Source of the DNA: Agrobacterium fabrum | GTDB taxonomy: Bacteria; Pseudomonadota; Alphaproteobacteria; Rhizobiales; Rhizobiaceae | DNA length: 64,000 nt | Reading direction: 5' to 3' | Assembly: GCA_003241215.1 (NCBI GenBank) | Contig: QFOL01000001.1 | Coordinates: forward strand, 14,888 to 78,887 | Shown here: positions 21,922 to 28,874 of the stretch, one piece after another | How the letters are laid out: each line of letters opens with the position of its first letter | Numbering within the stretch: position 1 is the first letter of the stretch | The notes under the pieces: model-generated | Told to the model about the DNA's origin: nothing | Database searches by the model: none | What the model saw: the letters and a program-made list of their open reading frames with translations, nothing else | Program-made: the position numbers and the translations under genes

Positions 21922-23937
21922 CTACTTTTCGGCTCTTCTCTTGCGGGCAGGCTTGTTGCCTGCCTCGGTATTCCCCGTGGGGAATTGGATGATCGCGCTT
22001 TCCCCGCCCGCCACTCGGGCAAGGCCACGCGCAAAACTGTCTTCGAAATGATCGGCGCTGACCGCCTCGACCGGCGCATGTGCGAGATTGCCGGTGACGA
22101 GGCGGGTGACGACCGGACGAACCGGCGTCTGCGGACGCTTCGCGGCCTCGGCCTTGCGCCCCTTTTCCATGATTTCACCAAGTTGCATCGGTGAGAGCGC
22201 CGCATTGCTCTTGGCCACCGCCTGAAGGTTCTTGACGTGCGTCTTGCGGGCCTTCTCCTGGCGACGGGCAGCGCCCGTATCGGCAAAGCCGGTTTTAGCC
22301 AGGCAGTCAGCGTCACAGAGGAAGCGCCCTTCCGGATCGTAAACCTTGACCGGCTTGTGCAGATCGGCCGGATCGAACCGAACCGTCAGCTTCTTGCCGA
22401 TCCACTCGTTGAGCACCGCGTGCCAGTAACGGTTTCCGTGCATATGGATCGCACCGTCCGGCTTGCGGGCCGTGATGGCTACGGCCGAGAGCATCCAAAG
22501 CGACCGCTGCGCCATGCTGGCATAACGAACGATGGTGGACGGCGCGGCGATCGAGGCGTCGAACGTCTGCGCAAAACTGCGGCCGTGGGCGGTTTCCGTG
22601 GTGCGCTTCAGACGGTGATTATGCTCGTCAACGCACTGCGCGACATGGCGCTGAAGGGTTTCGAGCGGCACGGCGCTGTTGCCGTAGTTCTCTGGCTTCG
22701 CGTCCGGCCGGTTGCCGGTATAGCAACCGGACATGGACGGATGCTTGGAGATTTCCTCGGCAAGATCGCGCCAGGCGCGTTCGATCGGCTTCGACTGACC
22801 GGAACGCGGCTTGACGAAATGGGGCTCGATGTCGAGCGTCTTCAGGAGGCCCGCAACATCGTCTTCGTTAACTTTGAAGCGGTGGCGGGTCTTTGCCCCG
22901 CCCGAAATCATCTTGCCCGCGAAGGCGCGGCCGTTATCCATATAGATGTGATAAGGTAGCATACCGTCATGGTTCTCGATCATCGAACCGATGCAGGTGC
23001 GGACGGCTTCCCATGTCTCGGCCTCGGCCAGCGTCCACGAAAGCACTTTGCGCGAATAGACATCCTGAATGCCGATGAGGATGATACGGACAGCAGTGCT
23101 GGACCACGGGACCCGCACAAACAGGTCGAGCTGGTGACCGTCGGTGTTGACGATCTCCATGGCGTGCAGGTGGGCAACTGTTCGCTTCTGCGCCGGGAAA
23201 AGTTGCTTCGCCTTGTCCTTGCCTTCGCGCGCGATGACCTGCGCGGCCTTTGGTACTTCCGCGTCTAGACGGCGGCGCAGGGATCGCTCCGAAGGGATAG
23301 GTGAAAGGTCCTGGTCGCGGGCCACCATCATCATGCGGCGATAGCAAGCGCTAAACGACGGGCGTTCCGGCCGAAGGAAGTCGGATTTCAGGATTTTCCA
23401 TGCCTCCGGGTGGCAGGGGGTGACCTCGGCGGCTTCACCGCTGGCACTGCCTGCAAAAGCGGGAGCGAGGGCGGCAAGCCAGTCCTGGCGGGAATGGCCT
23501 TCGACCATCTTGCGCCACTCGTAATAGGTTGCGGGCACGATATCGGCCCTGCGGGTGACGTGGGCGACGGCATGTTTCATGCTGATGCCGGAAGCGCGCA
23601 GTTCGTCAACTTCGGTGAGGACATCAAAGCGGGTCTTGCAGATTACCTTATGGGCGTCTGAAAGGGCTTCAAAACGATCCCAAAGCATCTTTGAGAGTTT
23701 CGACGGGCGCGGATCGGTTGGCTCCGCATTGAGAAACGCGAGCTTGGCCTGCGCAACTGAAGGCAGGAAGGAATAATGGTACTCAAACCCGCCGCCTTGT
23801 CCGGCCTTCGCGCGGGCCTTCGAGGTGGATCGCACACCGGAGCGGGCGACAAACAACTCTATGCCTTTACGGGACTGCGGCAGGCCTGGGAGGGCAGCGT
23901 CAGCCAGTTCGGCGGATGTGAACCATTCTTTCATCAT
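21922..23937 (-). CDS. MuA-like DDE transposase
   Basis: The 671-residue protein has the Mu transposase layout: an N-terminal winged-helix DNA-binding domain (EWFTSAELADAALPGLPQSR), end-binding helices, and an RNase H-fold catalytic core with Asp in EIVNTDGHQLD (about residue 267), Asp in YHIYMDNGRAF (about 335) and Glu in SKPIERAWRD (about 392). A beta-barrel and a basic C-terminus that would bind MuB follow (PARKRRAEK at the end). It integrates and replicates the phage by transposition. All three catalytic acids are present, so it looks active. Confidence 0.95.
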   Translation of the reverse strand: MMKEWFTSAELADAALPGLPQSRKGIELFVARSGVRSTSKARAKAGQGGGFEYHYSFLPSVAQAKLAFLNAEPTDPRPSKLSKMLWDRFEALSDAHKVICKTRFDVLTEVDELRASGISMKHAVAHVTRRADIVPATYYEWRKMVEGHSRQDWLAALAPAFAGSASGEAAEVTPCHPEAWKILKSDFLRPERPSFSACYRRMMMVARDQDLSPIPSERSLRRRLDAEVPKAAQVIAREGKDKAKQLFPAQKRTVAHLHAMEIVNTDGHQLDLFVRVPWSSTAVRIILIGIQDVYSRKVLSWTLAEAETWEAVRTCIGSMIENHDGMLPYHIYMDNGRAFAGKMISGGAKTRHRFKVNEDDVAGLLKTLDIEPHFVKPRSGQSKPIERAWRDLAEEISKHPSMSGCYTGNRPDAKPENYGNSAVPLETLQRHVAQCVDEHNHRLKRTTETAHGRSFAQTFDASIAAPSTIVRYASMAQRSLWMLSAVAITARKPDGAIHMHGNRYWHAVLNEWIGKKLTVRFDPADLHKPVKVYDPEGRFLCDADCLAKTGFADTGAARRQEKARKTHVKNLQAVAKSNAALSPMQLGEIMEKGRKAEAAKRPQTPVRPVVTRLVTGNLAHAPVEAVSADHFEDSFARGLARVAGGESAIIQFPTGNTEAGNKPARKRRAEK

Positions 23938-24398
23938 TTGCGCACCCGACGAATGTGCACCGGCGTCGCCTGAAGGCGTTTCAGCTCTTGGGCGAGCGTC
24001 TTTTGCTCTTGGCGAATGCGGGACATTTCTGCGAGGCGGGCTTCGTCGCCTTCGAGTAACAGCAGGCCGTCATCGGAAACGACGACATCCCAAAGCCAGA
24101 AAGCGTTTGTGGCGCGGACAAATGCCTTGAAGCGCGGCATGCTGATGTCGTGGGCGGTCTTGCTTTCGGCGGTGTAGCTGTCGAGAGCAGACTTTGAGAC
24201 CTTGTCGAGGCCGAGATAATAGGCCATCCGCGCCGCGATCGTGTCGCGGTCGTACTGGCATTCCCTGATGGCGCGCGCCATTTCGCGTTTCAGGGTCGAA
24301 CGGAAGCGGTCGATGTCGAGACGTTCCGACGCAGAGCGCACCGGGAACACCGTCTCCTTGAAAAAGTCCATCTGGTTGGGGTCGCGTTTCGTGCTCAT
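23934..24398 (-). CDS. Putative DNA-binding early protein preceding the transposase
   Basis: The 154-residue protein (MSTKRDPNQMDFFKETVFPV at the start) has a helical region ARAIRECQYDRDTIAARMAY followed by YLGLDKVSKSALDSYTAESK, which resembles a helix-turn-helix, and a C-terminal coiled coil (EARLAEMSRIRQEQKTLAQE). It overlaps MuA and the ParB-like gene by 4 bp each. The family is not known to me. Coupling to transposase expression suggests a role in transposition or its control. Confidence 0.65.
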   Translation of the reverse strand: MSTKRDPNQMDFFKETVFPVRSASERLDIDRFRSTLKREMARAIRECQYDRDTIAARMAYYLGLDKVSKSALDSYTAESKTAHDISMPRFKAFVRATNAFWLWDVVVSDDGLLLLEGDEARLAEMSRIRQEQKTLAQELKRLQATPVHIRRVRK

Positions 24399-25240
24399 GC
24401 TGCCTCCTCGCGGATCGCGGCCATGAGAGCATCCGGCGTGTTCGACATACCGATGCGTTCAAGGAAGCTGTCGCGGGTTTCCTCGCTCGCCTCGTCCCAG
24501 GCGGCGATCAGTTTGGTCAGGATTGTGGATTGAGAAGTGGCGGCGGGCGTGCCGACGAGAACCGGGGGCTTGGTGAAAGCCAGAACCTTTTTCACATCCG
24601 GCTCGTGTTTCAGCGCAGCGGCGACTTTGATCTGATCTTCACGGGGCAATTTTGCCAATTGCAACAACTGCGATTGGTCCCGTTCGGCAGTTGTGCCGCG
24701 TACCGCTTGTTTCAGTGCCGGATCAAGGTTTTGGCCGATGCTTACAGCACGCTTGTAGGTGTCGTGTCCGATGCCTAGCTGTTCTTGAATACGCACGGAC
24801 AAGGCACGTCCCTTGGCGAAAACGGGCGCATCGTGCTCCTGTTTTTCCGGTCTTCCGCCCTTCGGATTGATTTTTCCGTGCTTCTCTTCCCACAATTCGC
24901 GGTACTTCATCACGAAGACGGCGCGATCCAGCGCGTTGAGTTCATTGCGATATAGGTTCTCGGAAATTTCGAGGAGTTGTGCCTCAATGGCGTCAGCCTT
25001 GACTACTATAGCGTCAAGCTCTGCCCACCCGAGCAACCGCGCAGCGGCGGTTCGATTGGCGCCGGCAACCAGCGTGAAAGGCGTGCCTTTCTTTGCTGGT
25101 GTCCGCCGAACCATGATTGGGCTAATCTGTCCGTGCTCAGACATGGAGGCAGCAACCGCCTCGGCGAAGTCCATATCGACAATGCGCAAGCGCTCCCCGA
25201 CGTGGATGCTAGAAACGGCAACCCGAACGAACTCAGCCAT
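24395..25240 (-). CDS. ParB/Srx-fold nuclease-domain protein
   Basis: The 281-residue protein starts MAEFVRVAVSSIHVGERLRI and has the ParB N-terminal fold: VAASMSEHGQISPIMVRR and the FTLVAGANRTAAARLLGW motif, then QLLEISENLYRNELNALDRA. A helix-turn-helix follows (RIQEQLGIGHDTYKRAVSIG). ParB-like proteins of Mu-type phages are of unknown role; candidates are CTP-dependent DNA sliding or nicking. The start at 25240 overlaps the upstream gene by 8 bp; an ATG nine bases earlier is possible. Confidence 0.82.
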   Translation of the reverse strand: MAEFVRVAVSSIHVGERLRIVDMDFAEAVAASMSEHGQISPIMVRRTPAKKGTPFTLVAGANRTAAARLLGWAELDAIVVKADAIEAQLLEISENLYRNELNALDRAVFVMKYRELWEEKHGKINPKGGRPEKQEHDAPVFAKGRALSVRIQEQLGIGHDTYKRAVSIGQNLDPALKQAVRGTTAERDQSQLLQLAKLPREDQIKVAAALKHEPDVKKVLAFTKPPVLVGTPAATSQSTILTKLIAAWDEASEETRDSFLERIGMSNTPDALMAAIREEAA

Positions 25241-25607
25241 GGGAGGCATCCCGGCCGGCTGCGGCGTCATAGAGCATCCCCATAAAGGTGTCTTTTGCGC
25301 GGGCGGCGATGCGCTCGTAAGCCTTGTCAAAAAGCGGTTCGAAGCGCCGTGCCTCGACGACGCGCACGGCCTGCATCACGGTCCAGCGGGCAACGCCCAG
25401 GAGCACGACGAGACGGCGGCGCGGCACGTCGAAATCGTTATGCAGCACATAGATCGCCATCTGCCGTGCGAGCTTCGCATCGAACATTTCGGCAGGCGGG
25501 TTGATGATGTGGCGGAGTGGCAGGTGGTTGAAATGCGAACGGCTGGCGCGGTAGCTGGCCGCCACCATCGCCTGCAAACGTTCTTCATCGGAATAAGGAT
25601 TTACCAT
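25233..25607 (-). CDS. Putative helix-turn-helix early protein, 124 residues
   Basis: From the ATG at 25607 (MVNPYSDEERLQAMVAASYR), preceded by GAGG, the protein has a C-terminal segment DVPRRRLVVLLGVARWTVMQ followed by AVRVVEARR that looks like a helix-turn-helix, distantly reminiscent of DnaA domain IV. It could be a replication or regulatory DNA-binding protein. No family can be named with confidence. The frame upstream to 25694 is Arg/Pro-rich shadow. Confidence 0.65.
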   Translation of the reverse strand: MVNPYSDEERLQAMVAASYRASRSHFNHLPLRHIINPPAEMFDAKLARQMAIYVLHNDFDVPRRRLVVLLGVARWTVMQAVRVVEARRFEPLFDKAYERIAARAKDTFMGMLYDAAAGRDASHG

Positions 25608-25737
25608 CGAAACCTCGGGTTTCGTCGCTCGGCGACGGCATTGCGGCAGTTCGATGCCGGGGCGGTGGGGACGGGATTTTGGCCGCCCCGGCATCTGGCG
25701 TCGCTCCCTGGGGGTAACAGAGCGACGGTTCGGGAAA

Positions 25738-26421
25738 TCAGCGGGATTTGGCGGTGCCGACGCGGGCGAGGATGCGGCAAAGTTCCGGCTGCATGTCCAT
25801 CGTCAGGCAACCGACAATCTTGTCGTCGATGTCGTTGTCAGCCTCACCAAGCAGGAGATCGACCAGCTTGTTTCCGGCCGTCATGTGAACATCGGCGTCC
25901 ATAACGGTGGCATCTGCTTCTGCAGCCAAAAGGTCGGTTAAAGCCTGTTGCAAAATCGTGTCGTCGAGTGTGATGGAGGCCGGGCTGTAGCCAGCCGCAA
26001 GCTTTGCCTCGTTGAGCGCGTGGGCGGCTATCACGATGGCGCGGGCCTGCCGTAAACGTTCGGCATCCACGGTTTCAAGATCAACTACGCAGGCAACCGC
26101 GTGCGGCTGTTTAACTGCGCGCTCTTCTGCTGCTTTCGGCAAAGGCTGATAGGGCAATGGCGTGAAAAGAAGGACATCAGACGGATGCGGGCGCTCGACC
26201 AGGCCGTTTTTAACGCGCTCGTGCCAGTCTGCGAACTCGTCGAAGGTGGGGCCTTCAAACTGGCGTTGTTTCACGCCGTTAGCGAAGAAATAATAGGCCT
26301 CGCGTTTAGACTGGGCGCGCTCGACGATGTTGTCGAACGTGGCGATGACGAGGTCCATGACGCGTGGCGGGACGCGGTCAAAGAAAGGCACGGCGACGTA
26401 ATTACGGACTGCTGTGGTCAT
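25738..26421 (-). CDS. Hypothetical early phage protein, 227 residues
   Basis: The protein starts MTTAVRNYVAVPFFDRVPPR and is mixed helix/strand with AYYFFANGVKQRQFEGPTFD and a helical acidic C-terminus (GNKLVDLLLGEADNDIDDKI). It lies between the Ner end and the replication genes with 130 bp of non-coding DNA after it. No known domain was recognised. Confidence 0.65.
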   Translation of the reverse strand: MTTAVRNYVAVPFFDRVPPRVMDLVIATFDNIVERAQSKREAYYFFANGVKQRQFEGPTFDEFADWHERVKNGLVERPHPSDVLLFTPLPYQPLPKAAEERAVKQPHAVACVVDLETVDAERLRQARAIVIAAHALNEAKLAAGYSPASITLDDTILQQALTDLLAAEADATVMDADVHMTAGNKLVDLLLGEADNDIDDKIVGCLTMDMQPELCRILARVGTAKSR

Positions 26422-26576
26422 TGAGCTGCTCCATAGTGCTTGAGGATGGTGATGAGGGCGGCCGAAACGCCTGCGAACGCAGGACTAAAAATCAGCAGGG
26501 TTTCGGCCCACCGGCACACGCGGGAGCGGGCCGGAATGAAAATCGGGCTGTCGAAATTGGCGTGCGGTTTCGTCAT
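26418..26576 (-). CDS. Small membrane protein, 52 residues
   Basis: The ATG at 26576 (MTKPHANFDSPIFIPARSRV) opens a short polar region, followed by one membrane segment (WAETLLIFSPAFAGVSAALI) and a short tail. The stop overlaps the next start as ATGA, which supports its reality. Small early membrane proteins of phages can affect the host envelope or exclude other phages; no specific role is visible. Confidence 0.5.
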   Translation of the reverse strand: MTKPHANFDSPIFIPARSRVCRWAETLLIFSPAFAGVSAALITILKHYGAAQ

Positions 26577-26710
26577 TGTGGGGTGTCTGCTGATCGGCGA
26601 TGGTCGGGGTGTGGAGCGGTCGAGAGATTGGGACTGACAGCCGGGGCGATTGAGCGCCTTGCACTCGATGTGCGGCAGGCTAGAGCAGCAATCCCGAACC
26701 GTTCCACGCT

Positions 26711-27037
26711 TCATGCGGCTTGATCCGCCACTACGGCGCGACGGCCGTTGCGGTAATTTTCCGATGGCTGCGGGCTGAGCCTGCGGCCATCGGCTAGGTA
26801 ACGGGAGAACCAGAGAAGGTGCGGGCGGGTGTCCAGGGCCGCTGCGATGGCACGCTCACCAGCCACATGGGGCTCGTAGACGGCATTACCAGCCGTGCCA
26901 GACGGCAGGCCGTATTTCTTGTCGATCTCGGCAAGCGTCGTTTTGGCAACAATCAGCATGCCCTTAATCCGGGCAATTTCTTCCAGCCGCTTGCGTTCGG
27001 CAAGGCTTACCTTGCCGTCGTCAGAGACACGGTGCAT
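26711..27037 (-). CDS. ner: Ner-like early transcriptional regulator
   Basis: The 108-residue protein contains the Ner/Nlp helix-turn-helix: ARIKGMLIVAKTTLAEIDKK, YGLPSGTAGNAVYEPHVAGE and AIAAALDTRPHLLWFSRYLA, with the DGRRLSPQPSENYR tail expected of the family. Mu Ner down-regulates the early and repressor promoters. It is the first gene of the leftward early operon, divergent from the repressor, and has GGAAGGA before its ATG. Confidence 0.88.
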   Translation of the reverse strand: MHRVSDDGKVSLAERKRLEEIARIKGMLIVAKTTLAEIDKKYGLPSGTAGNAVYEPHVAGERAIAAALDTRPHLLWFSRYLADGRRLSPQPSENYRNGRRAVVADQAA

Positions 27038-27056
27038 AAAGGATTCCTTCCAGAAG

Positions 27057-27082
27057 GGAGGCCCTGACCGGCCTCCTTTTTT
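27057..27082 (+). terminator. Intrinsic terminator (plus direction) inside the ner leader
   Basis: GGAGGCC (27057 to 27063) and GGCCTCC (27070 to 27076) form a perfect 7-bp stem with a CTGACC loop, followed directly by six T. In the plus direction this is a textbook rho-independent terminator. In the minus direction the same hairpin lies in the 5' leader of ner, without a U tract. Confidence 0.75.
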
Positions 27083-27093
27083 GGGGTTATTAA

Positions 27094-27155
27094 TTCTGCG
27101 AACACAGAAAGGAATAAATCAGAATTCTGATTTTGTAAATCGGAAATCGGATTTA
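27094..27155. promoter_or_regulatory. Divergent early/repressor control region with candidate operators
   Basis: The 130 bp between ner and the repressor contain three symmetric elements. TTCTG and CAGAA face each other across six bases at 27094 to 27109. AAATCAGAATTCTGATTT at 27116 to 27133 is a perfect 18-bp palindrome built from the same pentamers. TAAATC and GATTTA face each other across eight bases at 27136 to 27155. These are probable binding sites of the repressor and Ner. Assignment of each site to a protein is inference. Confidence 0.65.
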
Positions 27156-27167
27156 TGCGGTGATTTA

Positions 27168-27854
27168 TTGGCTAGACCTGAGGTTCCGTCCAAAACGGTG
27201 CTCGGTACGCGTCTTCGTGAACTGCGAAGAAAGCTAGGCGACCCAGAGAGAGACGTGTTTGCTGCCCAGCTCGGCGTCAGCAAAACGACGTTAGGAAACT
27301 ACGAAAAGGGCGATTCAGAGCCGACAGCTTCGGTACTGGATTCGTATCGCCATAATTTCGGAGCTAATGTCCTCTGGATACTGACGGGCGAAGGAAACAT
27401 GTTTTCTGAATCCGCGACTGTGACCGAAGGCGTCGATATGGTGGAAATCCCGCTGTACGATGTTCAAGCGGCCGCTGGCGCTGGTCTCATTCCTAAAGAC
27501 GACGGTATGCATAACTCGGTGGCCTTCAGCCGCGCCTTCCTGCGAAGCATTGGCGCAAAGCCTGAAAATTGCATCATGCTGGAAGCCAAGGGCGAAAGCA
27601 TGCTGCCGACTATTCCAGACGGCGCATTTATGATTGTCGATCAAAGCAAGACCGATATCGTTGATGACCAAGTTTTCGTGTTCCGTGTCGGACCTGGCAT
27701 TAAGGTGAAGCGGGCAAACTGGCGCATGGACGGTTCGCTAGAACTACGTTCCGATAACGAGCAGAATGGCTACCCTAAGGAAGTCATCGACGAGGACGCT
27801 GCAGACGATCTTTCAGTCATCGGCCAGGTGCTCTCTCTTCTTCGCAGAGCATAA
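27168..27854 (+). CDS. Prophage repressor: HTH plus LexA-type S24 peptidase domain
   Basis: The open frame extends far upstream without ATG near the domain, so I chose TTG at 27168, preceded by GGTGAT, giving 228 residues. The N-terminus has a Cro/CI helix-turn-helix (FAAQLGVSKTTLGNYEKGDS). The C-terminus is an S24 peptidase: an Ala-Gly cleavage-like site in VQAAAGAGL, the Ser in KGESMLPTIPDGAFMIVD and the Lys in GIKVKRANW. The protein should maintain lysogeny and be removed by RecA-stimulated self-cleavage after DNA damage, unlike the Clp-controlled Mu repressor. It is transcribed away from the early operon. Confidence 0.88.
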   Translation: MARPEVPSKTVLGTRLRELRRKLGDPERDVFAAQLGVSKTTLGNYEKGDSEPTASVLDSYRHNFGANVLWILTGEGNMFSESATVTEGVDMVEIPLYDVQAAAGAGLIPKDDGMHNSVAFSRAFLRSIGAKPENCIMLEAKGESMLPTIPDGAFMIVDQSKTDIVDDQVFVFRVGPGIKVKRANWRMDGSLELRSDNEQNGYPKEVIDEDAADDLSVIGQVLSLLRRA

Positions 27855-27942
27855 TTTAGGAATCCCGCGAAGGTGGCATTGACTCATTTTGCAATGAGAA
27901 CAAAATAGGAACATTAGTAACGCCGAAGATGAGGTAAAGGGT

Positions 27943-28209
27943 ATGGCGCTAACTGATAAGTTCGTTGTTGTTCCATTCGCGGAGCGGAGACCTGAGATGG
28001 TGAATGTGGATTGGAAGCTTGCGCCGAAAAACGCCCGCTGGTGGGCAGTCGATGCTAATGGTGAGGCGCACTGGTTTTGTGAACCGGATATCGCGGCATT
28101 CACGGACTTTTGGTTTTCCGAGCCGGCGACAGCACCATCGTTTGAGTTCAACGGTGACTGGAGAATGAGCTTAACAGAGCGTCCCGCTCGATTTGGCCTG
28201 GTCAGATAA
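27943..28209 (+). CDS. Hypothetical protein downstream of the repressor, 88 residues
   Basis: The gene (MALTDKFVVVPFAERRPEMV at the start) has AAAGGG upstream of its ATG and is followed at once by a strong terminator, so it is probably the last gene of the repressor transcript. The protein is Trp/Phe rich (ARWWAVDANGEAHWFCEPDI). No family is recognised. Genes expressed with the repressor in lysogens are often superinfection-exclusion or host-benefit factors; that is only suggested by position. Confidence 0.65.
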   Translation: MALTDKFVVVPFAERRPEMVNVDWKLAPKNARWWAVDANGEAHWFCEPDIAAFTDFWFSEPATAPSFEFNGDWRMSLTERPARFGLVR

Positions 28210-28213
28210 TGCA

Positions 28214-28248
28214 AAAAGCCGCCTTCCATCTTCCGGAAGGCGGCTTTT
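28214..28248 (+). terminator. Strong rho-independent terminator of the repressor transcript
   Basis: AAAAGCCGCCTTCC (28214 to 28227) and GGAAGGCGGCTTTT (28235 to 28248) form a perfect 14-bp stem around a seven-base loop, ending in T residues. It follows the 88-residue gene by a few bases. The A-rich left arm makes it partly bidirectional. Confidence 0.88.
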
Positions 28249-28249
28249 C

Positions 28250-28874
28250 TCTGTTTTTCGTTGATTTTGTTTAGTTATTTAGCGTTTCCCACGAAGATGG
28301 CAGCAAGTTCCATCTTCAAATTGGAAATCAACGGGTCATTCATATGCTGTCAGGATGGAGCCGCGCTGTCGTCGAGATTTTTGAAAGGCCGGTTTTCTCG
28401 GCTTTAAAGGGTCTTAAAAGACCGATAGGGTGGTTTTTGAATAGTTTTTGAGGGCTGCGCGGATTTTCGCGGTTTTTGCCACGGCGGTTCGTAGATTGCG
28501 CGGTCGGTCTGTCAAACTCTGTTTTGATGGGGACCGGCGTTGCCTATGAAAGCCCCTGACTTATAAGGCTTTTTCGACAGTTCCCGGATATTACCGGATA
28601 TTCCCAGAGATTCCAGTAAGTGGTGACAAACTACATCGGATTTCCTGTTGCAGGTATTTTGGTGAATTTCCTTGGGTTCCGTAGATGGCATGATCTATCC
28701 GGCATGAAATGCGTCAGAAATCGCGATTTATTCCAGTGTTGTTGACGGTAAACCGATCTGCTGTCGGGCCTTCAATAAGGTGATGGGGGAGAATTTAGAT
28801 TTCGTTTTCCTTCTTCAGCCGCCAAAATATTAATTCGCAAGCGGCAAATTCCTTCGCACAATCGGGGGTATATT
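28250..28874. other. Gene-free region with the probable transposase-binding end of the prophage and host flank
   Basis: No gene is supported here. GTTTTTG-like heptamers recur at 28253, 28377 (ATTTTTG), 28433, 28444 and 28472, and the stretch ATTTTCGCGGTTTTTGCCAC (28463 to 28482) resembles the terminal MuA site of Mu (TTTCGCGTTTTTCG). The prophage end, which should be ...CA on this strand, therefore probably falls between about 28480 and 28515. Beyond that the DNA is host intergenic; CCGGATATT is repeated twice at 28584 and 28594. The exact end and the target duplication cannot be fixed without the other end. Confidence 0.45.

Larger units (their letters stand above)
1..28510. mobile_element. 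Mu-like transposable prophage (partial; structural end beyond the window)
   Basis: The block carries, in transcriptional order on the minus strand, Ner, MuA transposase, MuB ATPase, GemA, Mor-like activator, lysis genes, gp25 to gp29-like packaging genes, F, G, I, capsid and tail genes, with a plus-strand repressor at the outer end. This is the canonical gene order of Mu-type phages. The tail genes (tail tube, frameshifted chaperones, tape measure) are of the long non-contractile type, as in the transposable siphophages B3, D3112 and RcapMu. The transposition end must lie to the right of the repressor; repeats between 28.25 and 28.5 kb suggest where, but the exact terminus is not resolved and the other end is outside the window. 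All core genes seen are intact, so the element may be functional. Confidence 0.93.

Noticed and set aside
26577-26710. A further small gene between the 52-residue membrane protein and Ner
   Set aside because: No frame with a start and ribosome-binding site longer than about 20 codons was found on the minus strand.
28584-28602. Direct repeat CCGGATATT twice near the prophage end as a target-site duplication or CRISPR-like repeat
   Set aside because: The two copies are adjacent and both on the host side of the likely end; a Mu-type duplication is 5 bp and flanks the element. No spacer pattern exists.
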